Assembly: GCA_030248215.1 (NCBI GenBank)
Contig: JASANG010002396.1
Location: 1 to 64,000 of the forward strand
Direction of reading: 5' to 3'
Length of the DNA: 64,000 nucleotides
Source: Enoplolaimus lenunculus
Lineage: Eukaryota > Nematoda > Enoplea > Enoplida > Thoracostomopsidae
Position numbers and translations under genes: made by a program. Under the pieces are notes generated by a model that made no database searches, was not told the DNA's origin, and saw only the letters and a list, made by a program, of their open reading frames with translations. Shown piece by piece: positions 1-11,800 of this stretch; the first letter of the stretch is position 1, and every line of letters starts with the position of its first letter.

Positions 1-1055
1 TAGACATAGATTTAAAATCTCAACTACTACAGCTTTTACGCAGTTTATATATTTCTTTCCTTAGAACATAACTGTACTGATTCCCTAATGTTTTACATTG
101 TTGCTTGATCTTTAAAACAATATTTTTTCATTTTGAAAACATTTCGAATGTTTAATTTACGCAGTTAATTTTTCATAACCATTGTACACTTTGCATCATC
201 CGTTGTGTTGCCAACAGTTGGAGGTTTAAACCAACTTATGCCAACAGTTATTTCACAAACTTCCCGAAACTTTGAAATGTGAAAATATCTCGGCTACGTT
301 GTTAAAATCTTCACATTTTGCACAACATCTTAGCTAATTCCAACAGTTTTGCAACACAACAACTGTTGTCAACACTTGGGTTCAATCCAACTCATGCTAG
401 CAATGTTCTGCACACTACTGCGTTTTCCATTACATTGAGCCATCAACATGCACATATACAATTTCTCGCTCAAATTTTTTTACATATGAACCATTCATTC
501 TTTTCAGCAATGTGTGTGTGTGTGCGTTAGTATATTTTCATTTTTCAAACCTTGTTCTTGTGTGCTGTGCAAAACCGATTTAAAATTTTATTTTCTTTAA
601 TATCTCAGCAAAGTTTCTGCAATTATTTCCCCCACTTGAATATCTGGGAACTGATGCAAACGATTTATTTTATACACCCAGTTGCAATATTGAAACGCTA
701 TTTGCTAGCAAAAACTCTCATCCAACTGTTGGCCACGATGTAATTTGCAGAAAATGGTATCGAAATCTATAGAACTTTCAAACCAAAAGTTTAAAGCAAT
801 CGCCTAGCATCAACAATTGCCAAGAGCAGAAACATTTTTAATAATTGCACTTGTGAAAAATTAATTTCAACGCTTACCCGCTAGAGTTTTGAGACATGGT
901 GTTCCGTTTGTTCTGTTGTACGAATAAATATAACCTTTCAGTTTCGTAAAAATCAAATCGTACACTTAGATACTATTACTGTTGATGGCTAGAACCAAAC
1001 CAACATCATATAGCAAAAAAACGTTATTATTTAAACCTTATACAATTGACATTAG
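1..1055. other. No gene seen; AT-rich with CAACAGTTGG-type motifs
   Basis: I see no convincing exon here. The short open frames have no family resemblance and no paired splice sites. The stretch has repeated short matches to the near-palindrome CCAACAGTTGG or CAACTGTTG around 208-250, 350-375 and 720-735. The same motif recurs at about 2795-2940. It may contain upstream exons of the following plus-strand gene or lie in an intron of the minus-strand UBR gene, which must continue past position 1. Confidence 0.4.
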
Positions 1056-2492
1056 GAAAGTCGTCTAAACCAGCGCAATTACTGTTGGAAAAAACTGTAA
1101 ACAATTTCGCTACACGGGGTCCAGAGATTCAAAATAAAATTCTAGTTCGAATTGAATATTTAATATTTCATATCCTACTTTATCCTGTTGGTTTTTGGTC
1201 GATAATACCATTGTCGCAACGCAAACCTTTGTTGCTCGCGTTATTTACGTTCTACGTGTGTGATTCGCTCGTTATGTTGTACGATAATGAGTTAATTTTA
1301 AAAAAACGTGGAATAAAAACGCGGTATGACAAAGCACGAAACCTACTGGACGAACAATCACTTCCATCAGAATCTTATTACAGTTTTGAAACAACGATTC
1401 CGCTGAAAATAGGATTTCCTGTTGCAACAAGAGAAATTGGTACTAGAGAAGCGCAAAAGTTTCTAACGAAAATTAAACACTTGAGTTGCCCATATGATTG
1501 CAAAAAATGTGTGCCAAGCAAAAGAACTAAAACACACGACACCTTCGTAATTCTTGGAAGCTTTCAAAGTGTTGCCAGAAACTTGATGTTTTCACGACAC
1601 AAGCAAAAAGGTAGCTACTAGGTGTGGTTTACATAAAGTGTTTTGCAAAAGTAACGCTATGGTGAAAAAATTAAGCATCAACTAGAGTTTTTTAATGTTT
1701 TGCACTAGAAAAGTAACAGTTTTAAACGCAATATGCTTAAAATTTTGAAGCTTGTTATTTGTTTTAGAATTACAAGGCACGGATAAACACCGTCAGCGCA
1801 CCGAAACTGAGTTAAAATTATGTGATAATACAGTGCAGCAGCTTAAAATTCAAATGGAACAACTGAAATGGTCTGATAGTACGTCAATTAATGAATTATA
1901 TGATACATGCAAACGCCTCAAGGATTGTTTGTCTGCATTGACCCCGGAAAAAACCAGACAGTTATTGTATCACGTCCCAAAATCATGCCTATTGCGTAGA
2001 CTGCAGCTCTTGGACACTAATACTTAGTATCGTGTGGCGCAAATGCTATGTAGTGCAGTGATTTATCTTCGAGATTCATCAAGAATTTTAACCGAACACT
2101 TGAAAAATAATGAAGAATTGCGACACGTGGACCCTGTGCAAATCCTAAGCAGAGTTCCGGCTATTTTCCGCCTGTTCAACCTTTTTTGCTCCAGCACAAT
2201 AACTTACTATCAAGCTGTATGCAATTTGTATCGATCGGTTTACGATTGTGCACAAAACTTTGAAAATCCCGATAATATTAGTTCAATCGTGAAAAACTAC
2301 GATGATTGTCAGATGCACAAGTTCGAAACGCAAAATATTTGCATATTAGCTGACTTTTTTATTGCTGTTCATGCTGAAATTGACTTTGCAGTCCAACAGA
2401 TGCAATCAGGGTTGGAAGCGCCTGAAGCGGTTCAAAAGCTAGGGCAAAAACTCAACAATTTGTTTGAAACACTAACATGTCTGTTCGAATAA
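1056..2492 (+). CDS. Unrecognised two-exon gene segment with an in-frame TAG
   Basis: I do not recognise this protein. Exon 1 (about 1056-1610) follows a weak acceptor, ACATTAG, and ends in donor AG|GTAGCT at phase 1. Exon 2 (1768-2492) follows TTTGTTTTAG and continues the frame. Exon 1 has a hydrophobic stretch (FHILLYPVGFW) and a CPYDCKKC cysteine pair. Exon 2 starts with a charged, probably coiled-coil region (KHRQRTETELKLCDN) and then a helical region ending NNLFETLTCLFE. At 2025-2027 a TAG interrupts exon 2, yet the same frame stays open for 152 more residues of similar composition. The frame therefore looks like one reading frame with a stop in it: a recent nonsense change, an error, or readthrough. 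No starting ATG is identified. The segment probably lies inside an intron of the antisense UBR gene, because UBR coding sequence is not finished by 2996. Confidence 0.4.
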
Positions 2493-2995
2493 ATGCAGTG
2501 ATCAAACTACACTTATAATTGCACACAACCGCCGAGAACGTATGCATTGTGTGAAATGTAGTTATATGTGTAACATTTAAAGCATAAAAAACTAAAGATG
2601 TACGCGCAGACATAATTTCATGCACAATGATTCAGTTATATTGTCTAATAGTCGGTTATATATGCCCTCGACCAGCTGGAATGTAAACAAGCAAACAACA
2701 CCATTTGAAAATTTTTGTTTTATTGTACTTGGCTGGCAATTTTACGACCAGGATATTAGTAATAATTAAAACTTAAATAAGCAAAATACTGAATTGCTGG
2801 CAACAGTTAGCACATATACAACTGGTGCCTTTTAGGCTAGAATCCAAACTATTAACAACGGTTGGCGTAGTTAAAACTGTAGTATTTAAGGTTTTACTTC
2901 AAACTATTGGCAACAGTTGGTGCAGTTCCAACTGTTGCATTTTGGGCCAGAACCCCCATTTTTATACTACTCGGGTAGTAATAACAAATGCTTAC
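2493..2995. other. No gene seen; presumed UBR intron
   Basis: Nothing coding is recognised. The next UBR exon on the minus strand was looked for here and not found, so this is probably intronic to that gene. CAACAGTTGG-like motifs recur near 2795-2940. Confidence 0.4.
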
Positions 2996-5900
2996 ACAGC
3001 CATTATGTCAGCTGGAAGAGTATCACAATACCGCCACGTTACCATTTGTATGCAATAACGTAATATGATTTTGACTACAGCTTTCATTCGAATAAACAAA
3101 GAATGTGGCAGACTTTCAGTTTCATCCTGAAAAATCAGATTGTTGAGGTACTCTTGTCTTTTCTTGACACCACAAAACTTTTTCACTAAAATTGTAAATA
3201 TTTTATTATTCAATGAAAGCAAAGCGATTTTCTGAAAACAGCCGAATTGTTGTAAGTTTCTCAACTTTTTATCAATAACAACATGCAATATACAAGTCAT
3301 ACAGGAGTAAACTGCTGAAAAAACAACATACTACCAGTAGTAGTGGGACAAGATTTATTGAGCGAAGCTCGAACACATCTAAGCAATGTAAACAATTTAT
3401 TCAGATTCCTCTCACCCAAAACCCTTCAGTCACCCTAATAAATATTGAAATAATTTAAAAAGTCCTAATTTTGTCTTGTCAATTAAGTTAATATGCAAGT
3501 TAGCTATTAGTTAACAATTCGAATATAAGTTTTGAGGGTTTGTAGACAATTTATTCACATTCCTCTACCCAAAAACCCTTCAGTCACCCTAATAATTATT
3601 GAAATAATTTAAAAGTCCTTATTTTGTGTTGTCAATAAAGCTAATATGCAAATTAAAAGTCATAATTTTGGCTTACATACTATGTTAATATGCAAATTAT
3701 CTATTAGATAACTACTTAATTATCGGTTTTGGAGTTTGTAAACAGTCTATTCAGATTCCTCGCACCCAAAAATTCATTAATGCTGAAATTAGATAGCTTG
3801 TAACTGTAATAATTAGTGGAAAGTCCTAATTTAAGCTTAACTAATTATGCAAATTAGCCTGGAGCTAATAAACGGCTTAAAATTTTAAAACCCCAATGCT
3901 AGTTTAACATCCCAGGATAATTAGCTTTCAAACAAAAAAGGTATATCAAAATCAAAATCGGTTCAGCCGTTCCTGAGATTCTTTTCGGACGGACAGACGG
4001 ACGGACGGACATCCACCTTTGGACCCCAGAATACAAAACATAAAAAACTTTGTAAAGTTCAACAAACGCTCAATAATAATGCATTACAAAGGCGTTTTTC
4101 TCATTGCTCCAGATTGCAATTCTTCTTAAAAATACTGGTTAAATTGATACTTTCAAAATATCAGCGCATTCAGTTATACACCAGAACGTGGTTCCCGACT
4201 GAAAAATTTCTCGTAAAACTAATCAAACTCAGATGTCAAATATTACCATAGCATCTTCAGAAGAGGGCGCATGAGTTTCACAGTATGGTTCAGTCTTCCA
4301 TGCTTCAGTATCTCCACAGTCGCAGTAACCGCTACCGCCAGACGTTGCCATCTACAAAACGCATCCAGTAATAGAAAAACAATGGATAAGGCACGTTCAC
4401 AGAACATAACTTCCAACGAACGGCGCGTATGCAGGAGATGTCAGGGGTCGAAAAATCTTTGAAATTTGCGCAGAGGTTTTGCCATATTTTCAGCTGGTAA
4501 GACAACACTTCCTACCTTTCTAAAGTTTTACAGGAGGTGAGCTTCTTTCTAAAATCTTGGTTAAGCCATTTTCCCAACGGACAGATATTTCGCGTCAAGG
4601 TTTGAACTAAACATCAGTTAAGCTAGCATGTTTACTGTCTGTTAATACAGTTGCACATTCAAATACAAAACCTCAATATATATCTATTATATAGGCGAGA
4701 TTAATTTATATAAACCATTCTACGTGGTTCATAGCAGTAACTAGAACCAATACATCGCTAGTCAACCGTTGTTTAATCAGATTCGAGATTACGTTGAAAT
4801 AAACAAACAGGTTGTTACAAAACCAATGGTTTACCCTATATTTATGAGACTTATGCTGACTCTTCGAAAAGCAATCGTAACACAGCACACATGTGGGATC
4901 GCATGCACATTCTCTGTAAAAACAATAAGAAAGGGATATTAAAACCGTGTGTTGATTTTTTACAAGGCCTATGCTTAAGATTAGAAACGTCACAAGATTA
5001 GCACTCTTATAAACGTGGCTTCTCTTTTATGTGACGGCTAGGGAACACCCTCAATACCAGCTGGCGCCCCTCATAAAAGATGCGACCCAGTTCAGCGCAC
5101 ACTCCAATCATCATTTACTGTCCCAAGTTCATGTCTTTCGATTATTGCTATAACGCTGAATTTTTTCCGTCACAACTTATATACGTTTTATGACAATTCA
5201 CTCACTTGCAGGAGTACGTAGGCTCGCCGTTCTTGAAAACTTTGCCACATATTTGTCCCGGCCGGCGCACAGGTTTAACATCAAACTTATTAGCGATCTG
5301 GGTAAACTCTGTCAATGAATTCGTTTTGTCGTTCCCAATAATCGATACAAGAGGATCAAAAAACAATCGCTTGATTTCCTGTGAGCAGAATTTGCAAATA
5401 TAACAATATATTAAATATAACAATATATGTCTACGTTATATACACTAGGAATGTGCCGATTAATCGGCAGCGGTAATATTGGGACGCTTCGTGTGTATCG
5501 GAACTGCCAAAAATACTAATTCTTTTGTTATACTTTTTGCATTCAGCATTGGTTTGGATTATTATCAAGTTCAATTGTTGGCGTTGGCGCATAACAGTGC
5601 GTCTGATAGAGAAATTGTTATATCAATTTCAATTGTTGGAGTTGGCGCATAACAGTGCGTCTGATTGAGAAATTGTTATAACTCTTGCGATTGCGCTTGA
5701 ATAAATTAATTGAAACACCAATGCGATATTTCGCTTGAGATCAAAGATAAAAATATAAAACTCGGCAAATACAAAAATACAATAGGGATGTGCTGATTAC
5801 TCCACATCAGTAAAAAATGGTCTTTTCATGAGTATGTATCCACAATCGTCATCGGTACCCACAATCGCCATCGGTACTGGAGAAAATTGACGATTCGCTG

Positions 5901-6207
5901 CCAACATTTAGCACATAGCAACGTATTGAGAATTCATTCAGCATCGATAAAAAAATTTGGTACCGACCGACACATCACTAAACACGGCTATTAAAACTTG
6001 AAATGCAATAACAGGTCTGTGAAAGCGTCTTATAACACAGATTTCAAGCCCGGTTACCTCTTCATCATAAACAATATTTAACGGATCTGTAGGTGGGCTA
6101 AACACGTCAAGAGCAAATCTGGAAAAGTGACATCTGAACAGACGATTCAAATCACAATCAGATGCTGCGCTATCGTCTATCAACGGAACCAAAAGCCTTA
6201 AGCTTTC
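2996..6207 (-). CDS. UBR1/UBR2-type N-recognin E3 ubiquitin ligase, N-terminal exons
   Basis: RING-type E3 ligases of this family bind destabilising N-terminal residues through the UBR box and ubiquitinate the substrate (N-degron pathway). Five minus-strand exons fit in phase: 6207-6058, 5378-5206, 4913-4835, 4351-4247 and 3126-2996. The UBR box runs over exons 2-4: [17 protein letters not shown], then [14 protein letters not shown] and HKSHKYR, then [19 protein letters not shown] and PYCETH. All the zinc-ligand cysteines and histidines of the box are visible. Exon 5 contains [11 protein letters not shown], matching the TWEKESELPAD region just after the UBR box in vertebrate UBR2. The last donor (phase 2) demands further exons, and the middle and RING/UBLC parts lie outside the window. 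The initiating exon upstream of 6207 was not found. UBR1 and UBR2 cannot be told apart here. Invertebrates usually have a single such gene. Confidence 0.92.
3345..4085. repeat. Non-autonomous repeat with internal tandem units and ACGG microsatellite, copy A
   Basis: Three related units begin CAATTTATTCAGATTCCTC or similar at about 3393, 3547 and 3742 (spacing about 154 and 195 bp). They share the segments TATGCAAATTAGC and ATCGGTTTTGGAG. A (GACG)n-type microsatellite lies near 3988-4012, after TCAGCCGTTCCTGAGATTC. The left end TTTATTGAGCGAAGCTCG is roughly inverted at the right end. A second copy lies at 16585-17385. The layout recalls bivalve pearl elements and Helentron-associated HINE elements, both known for core tandem repeats plus a microsatellite; that assignment is inference. 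It sits in the UBR intron between exons 4247-4351 and 2996-3126. Confidence 0.7.
5446..5690. repeat. hAT-like terminal sequence plus a 58-bp tandem duplication
   Basis: The sequence begins TAGGAATGTGCCGATTAATC, the terminal repeat of the family seen whole at 61712-61931. A unit starting CAATTGTTGG and containing TTGGCGCATAACAGTGCG then occurs twice, at about 5572 and 5630 (period 58 bp, a few differences). The right end of the element was not located. It lies in the UBR intron between 5378 and 6058. Confidence 0.55.
5783..5980. mobile_element. hAT-like miniature element, TAGGGATGTGC family
   Basis: The left end TAGGGATGTGCTGAT and the right end CGACACATCACTA form imperfect terminal inverted repeats around about 198 bp of non-coding DNA. 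The flanks show no clear 8-bp duplication, so this is an older or rearranged copy of the 61712-61931 family. Confidence 0.5.
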
Positions 6208-7034
6208 CTATAATTAAAAAGACAAACACTACGTAATTTGTAAAAATGTTGAAATGTTGACTTATTCGTTAACTTCTGCTTATCGCGTCATACGTAGAGT
6301 TCGCAGCCCCAAGATATCACCCACAACTATTAGCTTTTCAGTCACAAAACAATATTTAACACTTGAAAGCAATTTTCAAAACTAGCAGGTCATTAGGTTT
6401 TCGAGTCTGGTTTTAGTTTGCAAACCTAAACCGAGTCAAATAATGAGACAGACCACCTAAAAACCAAGAAATATACAAGTATTGAGATCGAAACCCGTAT
6501 TCCAGCACACCACATACCAAAACCGCTGTACGAGTAAAACTGTGAAAAATTATACTAAGTAATTTTAATTTAGCGCAATTGACCGTATTTTTCAGCAACG
6601 TAATCAAGATTACAACCAGCGGAAAGGTTGCTCGCTTATAGCATTGACGAAAGGCCTTAGCATAACATTTTGCTGTGGCTAAACAATTAAATTATAGCCA
6701 AACCAGCTAAATTCACAATTAATAAATCACTCAGGATTTCTCAACATACTTCAACAAACGCTCTGGTCCCACAATTTTTCTTTGGTTTTGCATCGCGTTG
6801 CATACTTTTGAGTGTCTATTCTATCAAGCAGCGACGTTTCGACGGAAAAGCCTAGTTTTAATGTTTTAGAGGAAAAAGAACATGTTAGGTATAATATAAA
6901 ACACAATCCTCTTAAGAATATAGAATGAAAAAAAAAATTGCTTAAAGACATGAAATACCACTTTGTGATGCTGAAGGTACCGATGGATTCATGCAATGTA
7001 ATGCCATTAATTTTTCCGAAACATATGGTAACGC

Positions 7035-7192
7035 CGGGAATCGAACCTCGAACCTCTAACTCTCGAGTCAAACGCGCTACGCATTACACCATGCTGCTAA
7101 TATCATATCTTTCTTTAGTGCTGCATATGCACGAATATCCGTGACTAAAGATTACACACACTATGCACATACAGACATACACCCCGTATATC
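7035..7192 (-). repeat. tRNA-derived SINE-like repeat, copy 1
   Basis: On the minus strand the Pol III B box GGTTCGATTCCC (7036-7047) is intact, and an A-box-like TGGTGTAATGCG lies about 35 bases upstream of it. The head resembles a tRNA, but cloverleaf pairing is not convincing. The segment TATCATATCTTTCTTTAGTGC next to it is shared with the copy at 7380-7553, showing one dispersed family and not two tRNA genes. Confidence 0.6.
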
Positions 7193-7379
7193 AACATCCT
7201 CCTTTCTTTAGGCGGTCGTCCCGGATTGCGAATGCAAACTTCCGAAACCATGAGCTTTAAATTTTCAGCGTTAATCTCGGTGGGACATCCATTTCAGAAC
7301 TTCACGGTCTGGACAACCCCTTTCTCTGAAGTACTGCGAATACACATCTTTATCCCCTTAATTTCTCCGATATGGCCAC

Positions 7380-7553
7380 ACCGGGAATCGAACCTCAGAC
7401 CTCTCGCTCTCGAGTCAAACACGTTACCTATTACACCGCGCGACCGATATCATATCTTTCTTTAGTGCTAAACGTGCACGTGTTATTTAACATTATACAC
7501 CCTATCACCCTATGCACAATACATGCACCTACACACATACACCACGTAACCCA
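7380..7553 (-). repeat. tRNA-derived SINE-like repeat, copy 2
   Basis: Same family and orientation as the copy 350 bp to the left. The B box GGTTCGATTCCC lies at 7383-7394 on the minus strand, with an A-box-like GCGGTGTAATAGG near 7430-7445 and the shared TATCATATCTTTCTTTAGTGC next to it. A third, more decayed copy is at about 59440-59530. Confidence 0.6.
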
Positions 7554-7585
7554 ACACAGCTTTGTTAGAACGCAGACTTCAGTAC

Positions 7586-8012
7586 CAAGGTGCAACCAGA
7601 TATTAATTTACCGGAAACCGGAGCCGAATACGAATATTGAATTTTTTACCGGAACAGGAACTGGACGCCGGATATTGTATATGTTAAAATGATTTATTTT
7701 TCGCTGTATTTTTAGCCTGATCCAGGTTTCCGTCTGTTATAAGTATAAAGTTCATGAGTGCTGCAGATAAACGCTCGCTTACATAAGTTAAAAGTCGCTA
7801 AAAACATATCGAAACTTGAACTTTTGACTTGCCCAAAAATGTAATCCCAGTAAGATATTAGACGCTCACTTGTAAAAAGCAGTTTTATGATATTCGACAC
7901 CACAACCGTAAATATCCGGTATCCGGTAGCTTTATACTGGATAGCAGAATTGGATACGAAGTTCAGTTTTTGCCGGATATTAAACTGGATCCAGATATCC
8001 GATCGCACCCTG
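7586..8012. mobile_element. hAT-type miniature element, CAGGGTGCGACC family
   Basis: The ends CAAGGTGCAACCAGATA and ATCCGATCGCACCCTG are imperfect inverted repeats. They are flanked by TTCAGTAC (7578-7585) and TTCAGCAC (8013-8020), an 8-bp duplication matching at 7 of 8 positions, as expected for hAT. Subterminal CCGGTATCCGG motifs are typical of this family here. A second well-bounded copy is at 11682-12129. Confidence 0.8.
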
Positions 8013-8860
8013 TTCAGCACCGGTTTGATTTGTCCTGCCCTGCAATCACATGATCGCAATCTGCAGATTCACTAGCTTAGTGATTTAGGGGTCTATATGA
8101 TGTTTTAAGGAAAAACACTAACCCATCTTCACGTACGCGTCTGGTATCCTGAGAAAACATAATATAACTGTTCATAAACAATAAGACTGCAATAACTTTT
8201 CACCACCAATGCTTATCCAAAGTTTCAAAAAGTTAAGGATATCTTGATGACTAGGTTAAATCTGTGCACGATTTCCAATATTTATGCACAACAAAAGCTA
8301 TTGTCCATGGAATGATAAATTTTAGTAACATTCGGAACAGCCAACTACTTTTCAAGCACTTCAAACCGTGGTGCTAACTACTTTTCAGGCATTCCAAATC
8401 GTTGTGCGTTGTTCAATTTTTGCTAATTAACAGCGTAATAGTTATTCCATTTAAGCGGCATAATACTTTTGCCAATAATTAAAAAATTTCGGCTTCTAGG
8501 CATATACTTAGCTAGTGGTTGTAGCTTCAAGTACGTGTATCCACCTTAACACGAAGTGCCTAAGTATAAATGCGGGTGCCGTGATTTGCTTTAGTACACT
8601 GAACCAAAACTGTTCACTTTTGGTATGTCGCCTGTAGAGTCTAAGTTAAATGTTGCTATTAGGCGCTGTGGTACTTTTGTACCTGTCTAATTGATATATT
8701 ATATGATCTGATGTTGATTTTTTGTTGGAGCATTACACCCTGCTTTATTTTAAATTAATAAGTTGTTGCCAACATATTGGTATTTGAGCTCTTCCGGTTT
8801 TAGCCAAACATACTATTTTGTCTCTTGTGTCTTAGCCAAATACCTATTGTATTCCGTCTA

Positions 8861-11800
8861 ATGGCTCAACAAGCAAACGTTGAAGAAGTTATTATTTTTT
8901 CGACCCTGAGCTTGTTGCAAATTGTCAAAGACGCGCAGCAACAACATGGGCTGCGTCATGGAGATTTTATGAGATACCGCGGCTATTGTTCGCGGAAAGC
9001 TGAGCGACTAAGAAAATCTTTCCATTTGACAAATGTGCAGAAAACCAAGGTACGTAGTTCATGTTATTTAGATGTAAATTTTGCATTAAAATTGATTCTC
9101 AACAATTTATGCATAATGCTCCGTAGTTTATTACTGGCATTTTTAATAAAATATTAATCTTAATTGCAACAATATGGGGACGAAGCTGTCCCGGCTGTCC
9201 CGACCGACCCAGGAAAAATATAGGCTCGAAGCTGTCCCGGCTGTCCCGACCGACCCAGCAAAAACATAGGTTGAAGCTGTCCCGACCAACCCAACGAAAA
9301 CGTTTACTCCGGGTATATTGCGGTCCCGTGGGTAAACGGGACACCCCTCAGAGTAACATGGGCCGGTTCTTCCATGTTTTTTACCGCTTCGGCATATGAA
9401 GGCACTACATATGCATCAGCGTTTTACCGATGTGCATCATCAGCATAAGGTTTCATCTTGCCTCCATGCATCTGCATGCCACATTTCCAATATTTTGTTT
9501 CCACAAGTGTTTACGTACCAACTGCGTTTGACAGCATCCTTTGTTATGTTATCTCGAACAAAACTCGCTGTGAGTTTGCTCATAAATAACAGTGTACGGA
9601 ATACAAATTTAGAGCATTTATACGGCAATTTATGATTTTTCTTTCAGGTTCCGGACATTGAAATAACTAAGCCACGCTAGTGGTTGCTTTTGTGTCTAGT
9701 TAATTCGTTAACTTTCACGCAATGAATATATACTATAGTTTTTTGTATTTATAATTTTCAGTTTCTCGCATCGCAGGGCTTAACAAATTAGTCATGAATA
9801 TGGAGTCGCTGCAATGTGTAGATCACGTTTGCCGTTCCCGTCCAACCCAATGTATTATAATTTACGGATTTAGGCTACGTTTCATATCAAACGTGTCACT
9901 TTGGATATTATGAAAGATGTCCGTTATTTATTGCTGCCATTATTTGATGCTGAACGTTGCTGGGCATACGCGATGCAGCTAAAACAAGAAGCCAACAGTG
10001 AACCAAGGAAACGGTTTCATTTGATTAACCGTTTGCGGAAAGCGGTGCAACACGCCCGTGAGCTGGAATCATTAGCGATGGGACATTCGGGAGTCGACGC
10101 ACATACAAAACTCGAAGTGTGTTAAGAAAAATAAAATTTGAAATAGTGAATCTTTTCAGACAGCAGTGTTGACTGACTACATATATACATACGTTATATT
10201 CATACTCGTTCTATCCATTTCACCTTTTAATTGTAATCTTATGGAATTCGTTGAAATGTTTTTATTCTGTAAATTTGCCGATGCCGATTCCAACTTTCGT
10301 ACACCATGCTTAAAGAACAGATAGTACGCTACATTACATCATTATGCGAAGATTTAAACCCTAGCCACCATAATTTATTTTATGTTTATGAGAAAGGTGT
10401 ATTTCAATTAATTTGTTCAAAGACAAACTCAAGAGAGATAACAGTTTCCCTGATCATATAGACTGACATACGCCTAAGAGCGAACGTGATAGCCTTCCAA
10501 CTAACCGTTATGTGCAAAGAATCGGCAATTTTTTCAATGCCGATGCCGATACTCACGTGAAATGCCGATTATTACGGATACCGGTTAATCGGCACATCCC
10601 TAATTTTCTCAACACAACACATATATAAGTAGGTATACCGTATATACCATTTCTGTCAATTAATGGTTAGATGTGCATCATAGTTGAATCCGTGTTTTCT
10701 GACGTGTTTTGTTTAGTGCTTTCGTAATCATCTCTAATGTATTTAATCCATGAGGCAGTTTTCGGCAATGCTAGTAGAACTAGGTAGCAGGGATGGCAGT
10801 CTCGGTATTTGGCAGGTCCCTGTCTCGGTGGTTACAGGTTTGAAACCGAGAGACCAGAAGTCAAGGATTCAGCACATGTATGGCTGATTAATAACATTTC
10901 GCTGTGAATGTATAAATTTTTATAGTTATGCTAAAAACACAAATAAACTATGAAAAACACAGAAAACTAAGAAAAATCCATTAGAAATAATTTATTTTGA
11001 AAATTTTATTTTTTTGTGATGACCAAAAATTGACCGAGACCGTCACTTTTCATTATTGGTCTCCGCACTAAAGAGTAAGGTCTCCGTGTCGGTTATGAAC
11101 CGATACCGATCATTCCTGCTAAGAAGTTTAGATAAATCAATCGTCTATTGCTTCATCCTTAACGACACAGTTTTTTATTCTGCATTCAATAACTTTCTAG
11201 GCCCAAGCATATTCTGCGTGGATTAACGGGTCGTTTCAGTTTGAAACTGAGCGTTGGACGGATGCAAGCAATTTTTTGACGTCCTCAAGAACGATTTATG
11301 AAAAGCTTTGTCAAATCACCAATGACGCCGTAATGAAAGAATTGTATAAGTAAGTTGACTAGTAAACTGCGTAGCATGTGCTTATAGTTTAACGTTGTTT
11401 TCAATCTTTGGTACAACCCTGGGACGGGAAAAATGGTAAGAGCTTTGTTATATCAGTAGCTAATACATAAGCGTTTAGCGTGTATATGTTTTTGGGATGT
11501 TCACTTGTGCTTAGTACATAATGTCTACTTTTTCAGTGGTCGTTGCCTTGACTTAATGCCACAGTTACGCTATTGTGCTTATGTAAACGAAAATCAAAAA
11601 GATCTTGCAAACATAAACATTTCAAAAGATGATGCCGTTGGAGTACGAGGTCAGCCCTTATTGGGTTATATACGTTGTGGCCAGGGTACGACCGGATATC
11701 GGGTTCCTGTTTACTATCCGGCAAAAAACACTGTTCCGGTATCCGGTATAAACCTACCGGATACCGGATTTCGGTGATGATTTAGTAAATCTCAAATTAT

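Larger units (their letters stand above)
6208..8860. other. Spacer between UBR and SRP68, repeat-rich
   Basis: The two genes are divergent, so this region should hold both promoters and the first UBR exon. I could not identify that exon. Most of what can be read is mobile DNA: two tRNA-related repeats (7035-7192 and 7380-7553) and a hAT-like miniature element (7586-8012). The remainder is AT-rich with no supported coding sequence. Confidence 0.5.

Noticed and set aside
7035-7553. Two possible minus-strand tRNA genes with intact B boxes
   Set aside because: No clean acceptor stem; both share non-tRNA flanking sequence, so they are SINE-type repeats.
5446-10602. A single 5-kb element bounded by TAGGAATGTGCCGAT and ATCGGCACATCCCTA
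   Set aside because: The interval contains UBR and SRP68 exons; the ends belong to separate miniature insertions with their own partner ends.
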